From Stenotrophomonas maltophilia (GTDB lineage Bacteria; Pseudomonadota; Gammaproteobacteria; Xanthomonadales; Xanthomonadaceae), in the NCBI RefSeq assembly GCF_025642255.1, contig NZ_CP106759.1:2569501-2633500 (forward strand): a stretch of 64,000 nucleotides of DNA. The letters are read 5' to 3'. The stretch's first letter is position 1; each line of letters opens with the position of its first letter. The translations under genes were made by a program, and so were the position numbers. Shown here in pieces: positions 40,968 to 50,925 of this stretch. The notes beneath the pieces are model-generated. The model worked only from the letters and a program-made list of their open reading frames with translations. It did not search any database and was not told the origin of the DNA.

Positions 40968-42362
40968 ATGACGGTGGTCAGCGTTGAACATGCGCTTGCC
41001 GGGAAGATCCCGGAAGGCGGCGAAGTCACGGTACGCGGATGGGTGCGCACGGTGCGCGGTTCAGCGAATCTGGCCTTCGTGAATGTGACCGACGGCTCCT
41101 GCTTCGCCCCGATCCAGGTCGTAGCCAACGACACCCTGGTCAACTTCGACGAGATCAAGCGCCTCACCACCGGCTGCTCGCTGGTGGCCACCGGCATCCT
41201 GGTGAAATCGCAGGGCAAGGGCCAGTCGTTCGAGATCCAGGCCAGTGCGGTCGAAGTGGTCGGCTGGGTCGAAGACCCGCTCACCTACCCGATCCAGCCC
41301 AAGCCGATGACGCCGGAGTTCCTGCGTGAAGTGGCGCACCTGCGCCCGCGCACCAACCTGTTCGGCGCGGTCACCCGCATCCGCAACTGCCTGGCCCAGG
41401 CCGTGCACCGCTTCTTCCACGAGAACGGTTTCAACTGGATCAGCACCCCGATCATCACCACCTCCGACGCCGAAGGCGCCGGCCAGATGTTCCGCGTGTC
41501 CACGCTGGACATGGTGAACCTGCCGCGCGATGAGAAGGGCGCGATCGATTTCAGCCGCGACTTCTTCGGCAAGGAGACGTTCCTGACCGTGTCCGGCCAG
41601 CTGAACGTCGAGGCCTACTGCCTGGCCCTGAGCAAGGTGTATACCTTCGGCCCGACCTTCCGCGCCGAGAACAGCCACACCACCCGCCATCTGGCGGAGT
41701 TCTGGATGATCGAGCCGGAGATCGCCTTCGCCGACCTGGCCGAAGATGCGCGCCTGGCCGAGGAGTTCCTCAAGTACCTGTTCCGCGCGGTGCTGAACGA
41801 GCGCAGCGATGATCTGGCCTTCATCGCCGAACGCGTGGACAAGAACGCGATCACCAAGCTGGAAGACTTCATCAACGCGCCGTTCGAGCGCATCGACTAC
41901 ACCGATGCAGTCAGCCTGCTGCAGAAGTCTGGCCGGAAGTTCGACTTCCCGGTCGAATGGGGCCTGGACCTGCAGACCGAACACGAGCGCTGGCTGACCG
42001 AGGAACACGTCGGCCGCCCGGTGGTGGTGACCAACTACCCCGAGCACATCAAGGCGTTCTACATGCGCCTGAACGACGACGGCAGGACCGTCGCCGCGAT
42101 GGACGTGCTGGCGCCGGGCATCGGCGAGATCATCGGTGGCAGCCAGCGCGAAGAGCGCCTGGACGTGCTGGACGCGCGCATGGCCCAGTTCGGCCTGGAC
42201 CGTGAGCATTACAGCTGGTACCGCGATTTCCGTCGCTACGGCTCGGTGCCGCACGCCGGCTTCGGCCTGGGCTTCGAGCGCCTGGTGGTGTACGTCTGCG
42301 GCCTGTCCAACATCCGCGATGCGATTCCTTACCCGCGCGCTCCCGGCAGCGCGGACTTCTAA
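40968..42362 (+). CDS. asnS: Asparaginyl-tRNA synthetase
   Basis: AsnS charges tRNA-Asn. The 464-residue class IIb synthetase has an N-terminal OB-fold anticodon domain ([19 protein letters not shown]) and the class II motifs: motif 2 [25 protein letters not shown] segment around residues 225-245 and motif 3 [12 protein letters not shown] near the end. ATG 40968 follows AGAGGA. It starts a run of plus-strand genes. Confidence 0.97.
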   Translation: MTVVSVEHALAGKIPEGGEVTVRGWVRTVRGSANLAFVNVTDGSCFAPIQVVANDTLVNFDEIKRLTTGCSLVATGILVKSQGKGQSFEIQASAVEVVGWVEDPLTYPIQPKPMTPEFLREVAHLRPRTNLFGAVTRIRNCLAQAVHRFFHENGFNWISTPIITTSDAEGAGQMFRVSTLDMVNLPRDEKGAIDFSRDFFGKETFLTVSGQLNVEAYCLALSKVYTFGPTFRAENSHTTRHLAEFWMIEPEIAFADLAEDARLAEEFLKYLFRAVLNERSDDLAFIAERVDKNAITKLEDFINAPFERIDYTDAVSLLQKSGRKFDFPVEWGLDLQTEHERWLTEEHVGRPVVVTNYPEHIKAFYMRLNDDGRTVAAMDVLAPGIGEIIGGSQREERLDVLDARMAQFGLDREHYSWYRDFRRYGSVPHAGFGLGFERLVVYVCGLSNIRDAIPYPRAPGSADF

Positions 42363-42394
42363 GCCCCACCACCGACCACGGAGGTACTGCCCCC

Positions 42395-42694
42395 ATGACC
42401 CTGTTCTTCGCCCTCTGCTTTGTCGGCGTCGCAGTGGCCGGGTTCAGTGCCTTCGTGATCTTCTGGCCGCTGACCCTGGTGCACGTGCGTGACCGCCATC
42501 CGGCGCTGGCACAGCGCTTCGGCAGCGGCGCCTTCCTCAAGCCCGATGCCCTGGCCTGGCTGCTGCGCCGCGACTACCGGCAGCAGCCGGATCGCTCGCT
42601 GTCCGGGTTGGCCACGCCGGCCTGGGTTTCGCTGCTGACCCTGCTGGCCGGACTGGGCATGGCTGCCCTGCTCTGGCTGGCTTCGCTCTGGTAA
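42395..42694 (+). CDS. Small membrane protein, two transmembrane helices
   Basis: The 99-residue product has a hydrophobic helix at each end (LFFALCFVGVAVAGFSAFVIF, about residues 3-23, and SLLTLLAGLGMAALLWLASLW at 79-99). A basic loop between them contains HVRDRHPALAQRFGSGAF. A GGAGGT ribosome site precedes ATG 42395. I do not recognise a family. It is 32 bases after asnS and seven bases before the next gene, so probably in that transcript. Confidence 0.75.
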   Translation: MTLFFALCFVGVAVAGFSAFVIFWPLTLVHVRDRHPALAQRFGSGAFLKPDALAWLLRRDYRQQPDRSLSGLATPAWVSLLTLLAGLGMAALLWLASLW

Positions 42695-42701
42695 CGCCTA
42701 C

Positions 42702-43016
42702 ATGAACGATCTCTCCGCCCCGCACGACAGCTGGTGGCTGGCCAGCCTCGGCAACACCCTGATCTGGGCCCGCCTGCGCGTGCGGCCGGCCGGCACGGCC
42801 GAAGTGCTCGACAGTGATGGCAACACCCTCAGCTACGACAGCGAGGACACTGCCCGCGCGCAGCTGTTCGACGCCGATTTCGTCGAATTCGACGGCCTGG
42901 ACGAAGAAGATGCGCTGGTGCGCGGCTTCAGCCTGCACGAGGTGCAGCCACCGCACGCCGACAGCGACGAGGGCCTGCGTGGGCGCATGGTGCAATCGCT
43001 GGGCGGGCGCGCCTGA
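42702..43016 (+). CDS. Small acidic hypothetical protein
   Basis: The 104-residue product is acidic and soluble, with WWLASLGNTLIWARLRV near the start, a LDSDGNTLSYDSEDTARAQL segment and DADFVEFDGLDEEDAL. No known family is recognised. It is packed between the small membrane gene (7 bases) and the paiB-like gene (10 bases), which supports expression. No ribosome site is clear. Confidence 0.65.
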   Translation: MNDLSAPHDSWWLASLGNTLIWARLRVRPAGTAEVLDSDGNTLSYDSEDTARAQLFDADFVEFDGLDEEDALVRGFSLHEVQPPHADSDEGLRGRMVQSLGGRA

Positions 43017-43026
43017 GCCCAGGCCG

Positions 43027-43665
43027 ATGTTCACTCCGCGCGCCTTCGCCGAGACCGATCTGATCTGGCTGGACCGCCTGCTGGCGCGCGATCCGTTCGT
43101 CACCGTGCTCACCACCGGTGACGACGGCCTGCCCGAGCTGACCCGCGTGCCGGTGCTGTACCGGCGTGATGGCCAGCGCATCGAACTGCGCGGCCACTGG
43201 GCGCGGGCCAACCCGCAGTCGCGTCGCCAAGGCACCGCCAAGGTGCTGGTCGACGGCCCGCATGGCTACGTCTCGGCCAGCTGGTATCCGGACAAGGAAC
43301 CGGCGGCACGCGTTCCGACCTGGAACTATGCCGCTGCCGAGCTGCGCGGACAGCTGCAGCCGTTCGACGGCACCGATGCGCTGGCCCAGCTGGTCGGCGA
43401 CATCAGCGACCGCTTTGAAGCCAGCGTCGGCCAGCAGTGGCGGTTCGAGGCTGATCGTCCCGAGCACGGCCCGGAGCTGCGCGCCATCGTCGGGTTCCAC
43501 TTCCACGTCGAACAGGTACAGCTGAAACTGAAGCTCAGCCAGAACCATCCCGATGCCAACCAGCAGGCGGTGATCGACGCGTTGGATCGCCTGCACGCCC
43601 CACCTTCCACCGAACTGGCGCAGTGGATGCGCTGGTTCCGCGATGAGGCCGCCAGCAGCGGCTGA
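43027..43665 (+). CDS. PaiB-like FMN-binding protein
   Basis: The 212-residue protein belongs to the FMN-binding split-barrel family named for PaiB, described in Bacillus as a repressor of sporulation and protease genes. Signatures are FTPRAFAETD at the N-terminus, HWARANPQ, LVDGPHGYVSASWY, VPTWNY and ELRAIVGFHFHVEQVQLKLKLSQN. In Gram-negatives the role is unclear and may be enzymatic. It is the last of four close-packed genes after asnS. Confidence 0.9.
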   Translation: MFTPRAFAETDLIWLDRLLARDPFVTVLTTGDDGLPELTRVPVLYRRDGQRIELRGHWARANPQSRRQGTAKVLVDGPHGYVSASWYPDKEPAARVPTWNYAAAELRGQLQPFDGTDALAQLVGDISDRFEASVGQQWRFEADRPEHGPELRAIVGFHFHVEQVQLKLKLSQNHPDANQQAVIDALDRLHAPPSTELAQWMRWFRDEAASSG

Positions 43666-43735
43666 ACGCACCGACTCCCGCGACGACGCGGCCGGACAGC
43701 CGCGACTTGCCCCCACCGAGGTCAGGGACCCGAAC

Positions 43736-44398
43736 ATGAAAGACATCCACAAGCTGCTGCAGAACAACCGCGACTGGGCCGACCGCATCGAGAAGGAAGA
43801 TCCCGAGTTCTTCCATCAGCTGGCCAAGCAGCAGCACCCGGAATACCTGTGGATCGGCTGCTCCGATTCGCGCGTGCCGGCCAACCAGATCATCGGCATG
43901 GCACCGGGCGAAGTGTTCGTGCATCGCAACGTCGCCAACGTGGTCGCCCACACCGACCTGAACTGCCTGAGCGTGGTGCAGTACGCGGTGGACCAGCTGA
44001 AGGTGAAGCACATCCTCATCGTGGGCCACTACGGTTGCGGCGGCGTGCATGCCTGCCTGCACAACACCCGCGTCGGCCTGGCGGACAACTGGCTGCGCCA
44101 CGTCGGCGACGTGATGCAGAAGCACGCGGCGATCATCGATGCGCTGGAGACCGACGAGCTGCGTCATGCCCGCCTGTGCGAGCTGAATGTCATCGAGCAG
44201 GTCGCCAACCTGTGCCGCTCGACCATCGTGCAGGACGCCTGGGCACGCGGCCAGAAGCTGATGGTGCATGGCTGGGTCTACAGCCTGAAGGATGGCCGCG
44301 TGCGCGAAATGGGCATCGATGTCGGCTCGCCGGAAGATCTGCAGCCGGCTTACGAGAAAGCGCTTTCCTATGTCCCCCGCAAGGGCAAGCGCGACTGA
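43736..44398 (+). CDS. can: Beta-class carbonic anhydrase
   Basis: It interconverts CO2 and bicarbonate. The 220-residue protein has the zinc ligands and catalytic dyad at Cys42, Asp44-Arg46, His98 and Cys101 ([16 protein letters not shown]), the same numbering as E. coli Can. ATG 43736 lies after AGGGA. It precedes the 3-hydroxyanthranilate dioxygenase gene by 19 bases, possibly by chance. Confidence 0.95.
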   Translation: MKDIHKLLQNNRDWADRIEKEDPEFFHQLAKQQHPEYLWIGCSDSRVPANQIIGMAPGEVFVHRNVANVVAHTDLNCLSVVQYAVDQLKVKHILIVGHYGCGGVHACLHNTRVGLADNWLRHVGDVMQKHAAIIDALETDELRHARLCELNVIEQVANLCRSTIVQDAWARGQKLMVHGWVYSLKDGRVREMGIDVGSPEDLQPAYEKALSYVPRKGKRD

Positions 44399-44417
44399 TC
44401 CCCCACGGAGCCCGACC

Positions 44418-44939
44418 ATGCTCGCCTCACCGATCAACCTGCACGCCTGGATCGAAGAACATCGTCACCTGCTGAAACCGCCGGTGGGCAACAAGATGAT
44501 CGACAACGGCGACTTCATCGTCATGGTGGTCGGCGGGCCGAACTCGCGGACCGATTATCACTACGACGAAGGGCCCGAGTGGTTCTACCAGCTCGAAGGC
44601 GAGATGGTGCTGAAGGTCCAGGAGAATGGCGCGGTCCGCGACATCCCGATCCGTGCCGGCGAGATCTTCCTGCTGCCGGCGAAGGTGCCGCACTCGCCGC
44701 GCCGGCCACCGGGCGGCGTCGGGCTGGTCGTGGAGCGCAGGCGGCTGCCGCACGAGATGGACGGTGTGATCTGGCATTGCGAGCGCTGCAACCACAAGCT
44801 GCATGAGGAGTTCTTCGCGCTGCAGAACATCGAAACCGACCTGCCCAAGGTCTTCGCGCGTTACCACGCCAGCCTGGAACTGCGTACCTGCGGCAAATGC
44901 GGCCACCTCGACCCGTTGCCGGCACCGGCGGCGGATTGA
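44418..44939 (+). CDS. nbaC: 3-hydroxyanthranilate 3,4-dioxygenase
   Basis: The enzyme opens 3-hydroxyanthranilate to aminocarboxymuconate semialdehyde, which closes to quinolinate for NAD synthesis. The 173-residue cupin has Fe ligands His48, Glu54 and His92 ([22 protein letters not shown]), and Arg44 and Arg96 for substrate. The second, rubredoxin-like metal site of bacterial enzymes is complete: Cys121, Cys124, Cys158, Cys161. GGAG precedes ATG 44418. It is grouped with kynU and kmo. Confidence 0.95.
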   Translation: MLASPINLHAWIEEHRHLLKPPVGNKMIDNGDFIVMVVGGPNSRTDYHYDEGPEWFYQLEGEMVLKVQENGAVRDIPIRAGEIFLLPAKVPHSPRRPPGGVGLVVERRRLPHEMDGVIWHCERCNHKLHEEFFALQNIETDLPKVFARYHASLELRTCGKCGHLDPLPAPAAD

Positions 44940-44973
44940 TCGATCGCCGGGCATCGCGATTGCTGATGCCCCC

Positions 44974-44990
44974 GCCGGGCATGGCCCGGC
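44974..44990. repeat. SMAG-like palindrome core
   Basis: The core GCCGGGCATGGCCCGGC is identical to that at 7247-7263 and has no GTAG head. It lies 25 bases before a full SMAG element. Confidence 0.65.
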
Positions 44991-45014
44991 ATGGCCGATG
45001 CGCGTGATCTCCGG

Positions 45015-45038
45015 GTAGCGCCGGGCCATGCCCGGCGA
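45015..45038 (+). repeat. SMAG (GTAG-headed) palindrome
   Basis: It starts GTAGCGCCGGG and forms the stem CGCCGGGC/GCCCGGCG. It lies between nbaC and kynU, where it may separate or tune the two transcripts. Confidence 0.8.
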
Positions 45039-45108
45039 GCGTACTGCGCGGCATCACGCAGGCCCCAGGCGCTACACTGGCAGCCCCGTTGCAGCCTGTT
45101 GCCCGACC

Positions 45109-46383
45109 ATGTCCGACCTGCTGAACCGCACCCATGCCATCGCTCTCGACGCCGCGGATCCGTTGCGGCCGCTGCGCAGTGAATTCCTGATTCCGCGCCA
45201 CGGCGGCGGCGAGCAGACCTACTTCGTGGGCAACTCGCTGGGACTGCAGCCGCGCGGCGCACAGGCGGCGGTGCAGGAAGTGATGAAGCAATGGGCTGAA
45301 CTGGCAGTGGAAGGCCACTTCACCGGCCCCACCCAATGGCTGTCCTACCACCGCTTGGTCAGCACGCAGCTGGCGCGGGTGGTCGGTGCGCTGCCCAGCG
45401 AAGTGGTGGCGATGAACACACTGAGTGTGAACCTGCACCTGATGATGGTCAGCTTCTACCGGCCAACCCGGGAACGACCGGTGATCCTGATGGAAGCCGG
45501 CGCCTTCCCGACGGACCGTCACGCGGTGGAAGCGCAGATCCGTTTCCATGGCTTCGACCCGGCCGACTGCCTGGTGGAGGTGCAGCCGGACGAAGCCAGC
45601 GGCACGATCTCGATGACCGCGATCGAACGCGCGATCGCCACGCATGGCCCTCGCCTGGCTCTGGTGCTGTGGCCAGGCGTGCAGTACCGCACCGGCCAGG
45701 CCTTCGACCTCGATGCGATCACCCGCGCCGCACGCCTGCAGGGCGCGCGCATCGGCTTCGACCTGGCGCATTCGGTCGGCAACCTGCCCCTGCGCCTGCA
45801 CGATGTGGCGCCGGACTTTGCCGTGTGGTGCCATTACAAGTACCTCAACAGCGGCCCGGGGGCCGTCGCCGGGGCGTTCGTGCACGAGCGTCACCACCGT
45901 GACAGCACCCTGCCACGCTTCGCCGGCTGGTGGGGCCATGACGAAGCCACCCGCTTCCAGATGTCCCCGCAGTTCACGCCCGCCACCGGCGCCGAAGGCT
46001 GGCAGCTGAGCAATCCGCCGATCCTCGGCCTGGCGCCGCTGCGCGCTTCACTGGACCTGTTCGAACGGGCCGGCATGGACGCCCTGCGCAGCAAGTCGCT
46101 GGCACTGACCGGCATGCTCGAAGCCCTGGTGCGCGCGCGCCTGGCCAACGTGCTCGACATCGTCACCCCGGCCGAGCCGGACCGGCGCGGCTGCCAGCTC
46201 TCGCTGCGGGTGATCGCCGGCCGCGAGCGTGGCCGCGCCCTGTTCGAGCACCTGCGCTCGGTCGGCGTGCTCGGCGACTGGCGCGAGCCGGATGTGATCC
46301 GCATCTCCCCCACCCCGCTCTACAACCGCTACCTGGACGTCCACCATTTCGTCGAGGAAGTGGAAGCCTGGGCCGGCCTCTGA
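45109..46383 (+). CDS. kynU: Kynureninase
   Basis: KynU cleaves 3-hydroxykynurenine to 3-hydroxyanthranilate and alanine. The 424-residue PLP enzyme has YFVGNSLGLQPRG at the N-terminus, AFPTDRHAVEAQI, the FDLAHSVGNLPLRLHD segment with the PLP-contacting Asp, and the lysine in WCHYKYLNSGPGA. It sits between the dioxygenase and kmo, which supply its product's fate and its substrate. The start ATG 45109 lacks a clear ribosome site. Confidence 0.96.
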   Translation: MSDLLNRTHAIALDAADPLRPLRSEFLIPRHGGGEQTYFVGNSLGLQPRGAQAAVQEVMKQWAELAVEGHFTGPTQWLSYHRLVSTQLARVVGALPSEVVAMNTLSVNLHLMMVSFYRPTRERPVILMEAGAFPTDRHAVEAQIRFHGFDPADCLVEVQPDEASGTISMTAIERAIATHGPRLALVLWPGVQYRTGQAFDLDAITRAARLQGARIGFDLAHSVGNLPLRLHDVAPDFAVWCHYKYLNSGPGAVAGAFVHERHHRDSTLPRFAGWWGHDEATRFQMSPQFTPATGAEGWQLSNPPILGLAPLRASLDLFERAGMDALRSKSLALTGMLEALVRARLANVLDIVTPAEPDRRGCQLSLRVIAGRERGRALFEHLRSVGVLGDWREPDVIRISPTPLYNRYLDVHHFVEEVEAWAGL

Positions 46384-46414
46384 GCCGGCACCTCCCCTCC
46401 TGCTGGACAGTTCG

Positions 46415-47782
46415 TTGATCGCACATGCCTCCCGCTCGTTGAGCATCATTGGTGCCGGCCTGGCCGGATCCCTGCTCGCCATCCTGCTGTCGCGGCAGGG
46501 CTGGCGGATCACCCTGTACGAACGCCGTGGCGACCCACGCGTGGCCGACTACGAAAGCGGCCGCTCGATCAACCTGGCGCTGGCCGAGCGCGGGCGCAAC
46601 GCGCTGCGGCAGGCCGGCGTGGAGGACGAGGTGATGGCCCGCGCGGTGATGATGCGTGGACGCATGGTGCATCCGCGCGAAGGCGCCGCGCAGCTGCAGC
46701 GCTATGGCCGCGACGACAGCGAAGTGATCTGGTCGATCCATCGCAGGGACCTGAACACCACGCTGCTGACACTGGCCGAGCAGGCAGGTGCCACCGTACA
46801 TTTCCACCGCCGGCTGCATACCGTCGATTTCGATGCCGGCCATGCGCGCTTCATCGACGATCGCGACGACAGCCCGCACGACATCCACTTCGACAGCCTG
46901 ATCGGCGCTGACGGCGCCGGCTCGGCGCTGCGCGCGGCGATGAACCGGCGCGCGCCGCTGGGCGAGGACATCGCCTTCCTCGATCACTCCTACAAGGAAC
47001 TGGAGATTCCACCGGACCGTGATGGTGGCTTCCGCATCGAACGCAACGCATTGCACATCTGGCCACGGGGCCACTTCATGTGCATCGCCCTGCCCAATCA
47101 CGAAGGCACGTTCACGGTCACCCTGTTCCTGCCCAACCAGGGCGAGCCCAGTTTCGCCACCGTCAATACCGGCGCCCAGGCCGAAGCCCTGTTCGCGCGC
47201 GAGTTCGCCGATGCGTTGCCGCTGATCCCCGACCTGCGCACGGACTGGGAGCAGCATCCGCCCGGCCTGCTCGGCACGCTGACGCTGGAGCGCTGGCACC
47301 AGCAGGGCCAGGCCGTGCTGATCGGTGATGCCGCGCATGCGATGGTGCCCTTCCACGGGCAGGGCATGAACTGCGCGTTCGAGGACTGCGTGGCACTGGC
47401 CCGCCATCTGATGGAAGCCGACGACCTGCAGAGCGCGTTCGCCGCCTTCGAGGAAGAACGCAAGCCGAACGCGCATGCGATCCAGCAGATGGCCCTGGAG
47501 AACTACCTGGAGATGCGTGATCGCGTCGCCGACCCGGCCTTCCTGCTGCAGCGCGAGCTGGAGCAGGCGCTTCAGCATCGCTGGCCGACCCGCTTCGTAC
47601 CGCACTACACCATGGTCACGTTCCTGCACACGCCCTACGCCGAGGCACTGCGCCGGACCGACATCCAGCGCGACATGCTGGTGGCCGCCACGATCGGCCA
47701 TACGTCGCTGGAGAACATCGACTGGGCAGCTCTGGAGGCACAGATCCATGCCCGGCTGCCGGTCCTGGAGGGCGCACACTGA
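46415..47782 (+). CDS. kmo: Kynurenine 3-monooxygenase
   Basis: Kmo hydroxylates kynurenine using FAD and NADPH. The 455-residue flavoprotein has the dinucleotide motif IIGAGLAGSLLAILL, the ESGRSINLALAERGRNAL segment, the DG motif LIGADGAGSALR and the second FAD motif GDAAHAMVPFHGQGMNCAFED. A hydrophobic C-terminus is less marked than in eukaryotic forms. The only in-frame start upstream of the FAD motif is a TTG at 46415, with another TTG at 46439; the exact start is uncertain. The stop overlaps sbcB by one base. Confidence 0.94.
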   Translation: MIAHASRSLSIIGAGLAGSLLAILLSRQGWRITLYERRGDPRVADYESGRSINLALAERGRNALRQAGVEDEVMARAVMMRGRMVHPREGAAQLQRYGRDDSEVIWSIHRRDLNTTLLTLAEQAGATVHFHRRLHTVDFDAGHARFIDDRDDSPHDIHFDSLIGADGAGSALRAAMNRRAPLGEDIAFLDHSYKELEIPPDRDGGFRIERNALHIWPRGHFMCIALPNHEGTFTVTLFLPNQGEPSFATVNTGAQAEALFAREFADALPLIPDLRTDWEQHPPGLLGTLTLERWHQQGQAVLIGDAAHAMVPFHGQGMNCAFEDCVALARHLMEADDLQSAFAAFEEERKPNAHAIQQMALENYLEMRDRVADPAFLLQRELEQALQHRWPTRFVPHYTMVTFLHTPYAEALRRTDIQRDMLVAATIGHTSLENIDWAALEAQIHARLPVLEGAH

Positions 47783-49221
47783 TGGCTGACAGCTTCCTGT
47801 TCTACGACCTGGAAACCTTCGGCCAGGACCCACGGCGAACGCGCATCTCGCAGTTCGCGGCGATCCGCACCGATGCCGATCTGAACGAGATCGACACGCC
47901 GGTGAGTTTCTTCGTGCGCCCCGCCGACGATCTGCTGCCCTCGCCGATGGCCACCCTGGTCACCGGCATCACGCCGCAGCGGGCACTGGCTGAAGGCATC
48001 AGCGAAGCCGAAGCGTTCGACCGCATCAACGAACAGCTGTCGCGCCCGGGTACCTGTGCCCTGGGCTACAACACCCTGCGCTTCGACGACGAATTCATCC
48101 GCTACGGTCTGTTCCGCAACTTCCATGACCCCTACGAGCGCGAGTGGCGCAACGGCAACTCGCGCTGGGACCTGCTGGACATGCTGCGGCTGATGCGCGC
48201 CCTGCGTCCCGAAGGCATCCACTGGCCACTGCGCGAGGACGGCGCCACGTCGTTCAAGCTCGAGCACCTGGCCGAAGCCAACAATGTGCGCGATGGCGAT
48301 GCGCACGAGGCGCTGTCGGACGTGCGCGCCACGATCGGCATGGCACGCCTGTTCAAGCAGTCGCAGCCGCGGTTGTGGGAGTACGCGTTGAAACTGCGCG
48401 ACAAGCGTTTCGTCGGCAGCCTGCTGGACGTGGGCGCGCTGAAGCCGGTGCTGCACATTTCCATGCGATACCCGGCCAGCCGGCTGTGCGCGGCTCCGGT
48501 GCTGCCGCTGGCGGTGCACCCGACGATCAACAACCGGGTGATCGCGTTCGATCTGGAAGGTGACATCGACGACCTGCTGCAGCTGCCAGCCGAGACGATC
48601 GCCGAGCGGCTCTACCTGCGCGCCAGCGAACTGCCCGAAGGCGTCGCCCGGGTGCCGCTGAAGGAAGTACATCTGAACAAGGTCCCGGCGCTGGTCGCCT
48701 GGAACCACCTGCGGCCCGACGATCACGCCCGCCTGGGCCTGGATGTCGCCGCCATCGAAGCCAAGGTCGAGCGGCTGCGTGCATTCGCGCCGCAACTGGC
48801 CGAGAAGGCACGGCAGGTGTACAACCAACCACGGGACGCCGTCGTGGCCGACGTCGATGCTTCGCTGTACGACGGCTTCCTCGGCAATGGCGACAAGCCA
48901 CTGCTGGCCCTGGCGCGGACCACGCCGCCCGCAGAGCTGGCTGCGCTGGAAGGCCGCTTCCGCGATCCGCGCCTGCCCGAACTGCTGTTCCGCTATCGCG
49001 CCCGCAACCATCCCGACACCCTGGCACCGGCCGAGCGCCAGCGCTGGCAGGACTACCGCCGCCAGCGCCTGCTCGGTGACGGCCGCCTGGGCGAACTCAA
49101 CCTGCCCCAGTACCAGCAGCAGCTCGATGCACTGGCCGCCGAGGCGCCGGACGACGATCGCCGCCTGGCCCTGCTGCAATCGCTGCGCGACTGGGGCCAG
49201 CATCTGCAGGAGAGCTTGTGA
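47782..49221 (+). CDS. sbcB: Exodeoxyribonuclease I
   Basis: ExoI degrades single-stranded DNA from the 3' end and acts in mismatch repair and recombination. The 479-residue protein has the DEDDh core: FYDLETFG (first Asp and Glu), GYNTLRFDDEFIRYGLFRNF and DAHEALSDVRATIGMA (His and last Asp). The SH3-like and C-terminal helical parts follow. Its length is close to the E. coli enzyme. It overlaps kmo at its start and the DUF2461 gene at its end (GTGA). Confidence 0.96.
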   Translation: MADSFLFYDLETFGQDPRRTRISQFAAIRTDADLNEIDTPVSFFVRPADDLLPSPMATLVTGITPQRALAEGISEAEAFDRINEQLSRPGTCALGYNTLRFDDEFIRYGLFRNFHDPYEREWRNGNSRWDLLDMLRLMRALRPEGIHWPLREDGATSFKLEHLAEANNVRDGDAHEALSDVRATIGMARLFKQSQPRLWEYALKLRDKRFVGSLLDVGALKPVLHISMRYPASRLCAAPVLPLAVHPTINNRVIAFDLEGDIDDLLQLPAETIAERLYLRASELPEGVARVPLKEVHLNKVPALVAWNHLRPDDHARLGLDVAAIEAKVERLRAFAPQLAEKARQVYNQPRDAVVADVDASLYDGFLGNGDKPLLALARTTPPAELAALEGRFRDPRLPELLFRYRARNHPDTLAPAERQRWQDYRRQRLLGDGRLGELNLPQYQQQLDALAAEAPDDDRRLALLQSLRDWGQHLQESL

Positions 49222-49904
49222 GCACCTATTTCAGCGACGCCAGTTTCAGGTTCCTGCGCAGCCTTGCGCGGCACAATGAAAAGGCCTGGTTCAACGACCA
49301 TCGCCAGCAGTACGAAGACCATGTAAGGCAGCCGTTCCTGCGCCTGCTGGGCGACCTGCAGCCCGCGCTGGCCGAGGTCAGCGCGCATTTCCGTGCCGAT
49401 ACCCGTGGCGTCGGTGGTTCGCTGTTCCGCATCCATCGCGATGCGCGCTTTTCAAACGACAAATCGCCGTACAAGACCTGGCAGGGCGCACGCCTGTTCC
49501 ATGAACGCCGCCGCGAAGTGGCCGCTCCGTCGTTCTACGTGCATCTGCAGCCGGGCGAGAGCTTCGTCGGTGCCGGCCTGTGGCACCCCGAACCGGACAC
49601 CCAGCGCCGCGTGCGCCATTTCATCCTGGACAACCCCGGCAGCTGGAAGGCCGCAGCGCATGCACCCGCCCTGCGCCGGCGTTTCGATTTCGAGCAGAGC
49701 GAGAAGCTGGTCAGGCCGCCGCGTGGCTTCCCCGCCGATTTCGAGTTCATCGACGATCTCAAGCATCGCAACTGGGTGATGTGGCGCTCGCTGGACGATG
49801 AGACGATGACCGGGCCGCGCCTGCTGTCCACGCTCGGCAAGGATCTGGCCGCGCTCGGCCCCTTCGTCGACTATCTGTGCGCGGCACTGGATCTGGAGTT
49901 CTGA
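49218..49904 (+). CDS. DUF2461 (TIGR02453) family protein
   Basis: The 228-residue protein starts at GTG, overlapping the sbcB stop. Family features are FLRSLARHNEKAWFNDHRQQYE, the IHRDARFSNDKSPYKTW segment and YVHLQPGESFVGAGLWHPE. Function is not established. It is coupled to sbcB upstream and the aldo/keto reductase downstream, whose ATG overlaps its stop. Confidence 0.9.
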   Translation: MSTYFSDASFRFLRSLARHNEKAWFNDHRQQYEDHVRQPFLRLLGDLQPALAEVSAHFRADTRGVGGSLFRIHRDARFSNDKSPYKTWQGARLFHERRREVAAPSFYVHLQPGESFVGAGLWHPEPDTQRRVRHFILDNPGSWKAAAHAPALRRRFDFEQSEKLVRPPRGFPADFEFIDDLKHRNWVMWRSLDDETMTGPRLLSTLGKDLAALGPFVDYLCAALDLEF

Positions 49905-50884
49905 TGCCACTGGCCCGGCAACGCCGCCCGCTCGGCCGCACCGGCCTGTCCGTATCGCCGGTCGGGCTGGGCTGCTCGGGCTTCTGGGGCCATCGCCGCT
50001 TTGCCGAGCATGCCGCCGCAGCGATCGTCGAGCACGCGCTGGCCCAGGGCGTGAACCTGTTCGACACCGGCCACAACTACTCCGGCTTCCATGCCGAACC
50101 GCGCCTGGGTCGCATCCTGCGGCCGCTGCTGGCCCGCTACCCGCGTGAGTCACTGGTCATCTCCAGCAAGGGCGGCACACTGACCGGACAGGCCGGCATC
50201 AGTGGCGCAGAACAGCGCGATTTCTCGCCTGCGGCCATCACCGCCAGCTGCGAAGCCTCGCTGCGCAACCTTGGCCTGGATTACCTGGACATCTACCAGC
50301 TGCATGGCGCCACCGCGCACGACATCAACGACGATCTGCTCGATGCGCTGCAGCGCCTGCGCGAACGTGGCCTGATCCGCGCCACCGGCATCAACACCCA
50401 CTCAGCCTCGACGCTGCACTGGATGCTTGCGCATCCACAGGCATTCGACGTGGTCCTGCTGGACTACAACGCGCTGCAGCAGGATCGTGCGCCGCTGATC
50501 GACCAGCTGCATGCGGCCGGAATCGGCGTACTGGCAGGCACCGTGCTCGCACAGGGCCACCTGCTGCCCAGCCAGCCTCGCCGGCCGAGATTGGCCGATG
50601 CCTGGTACCTGGCGCGCGCGTGGCTCAAGCCCAGCAGCCGCCGTCTGATGCGCAGCGCACGTGCGATGCGCCGGGCCATTGCGGCGATCGACAGCCAGCG
50701 TCCGGCCCAGACTGCGTTTGCCTACGTTCTGGGCCACCCCGGCGTGGCCGCCGGCATCCTGGGCACTACCCGCGTCGGCAGTCTGGAGGAGGTGCTGGCC
50801 ACGCGACCCGAAGCACTGCGCCCCGCCGAACGGCAACGCCTGGTCGCGGCCTATGGCGACGGCAGCGGTTCGCCCAGTCATTGA
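49904..50884 (+). CDS. Aldo/keto reductase
   Basis: The 326-residue TIM-barrel oxidoreductase has the catalytic tetrad: Asp and Tyr in FDTGHNYSG, Lys in ISSKGG and His in QLHGAT. Residues for NADPH binding lie near GILGTTRVGSLEE at the C-terminus. Such enzymes reduce aldehydes and ketones; the substrate is unknown. ATG 49904 overlaps the stop of the DUF2461 gene. Confidence 0.92.
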   Translation: MPLARQRRPLGRTGLSVSPVGLGCSGFWGHRRFAEHAAAAIVEHALAQGVNLFDTGHNYSGFHAEPRLGRILRPLLARYPRESLVISSKGGTLTGQAGISGAEQRDFSPAAITASCEASLRNLGLDYLDIYQLHGATAHDINDDLLDALQRLRERGLIRATGINTHSASTLHWMLAHPQAFDVVLLDYNALQQDRAPLIDQLHAAGIGVLAGTVLAQGHLLPSQPRRPRLADAWYLARAWLKPSSRRLMRSARAMRRAIAAIDSQRPAQTAFAYVLGHPGVAAGILGTTRVGSLEEVLATRPEALRPAERQRLVAAYGDGSGSPSH

Positions 50885-50925
50885 GTCTTCACCCCGGCCG
50901 GCCGCACTTGCGGCAGTCTGGCGGC

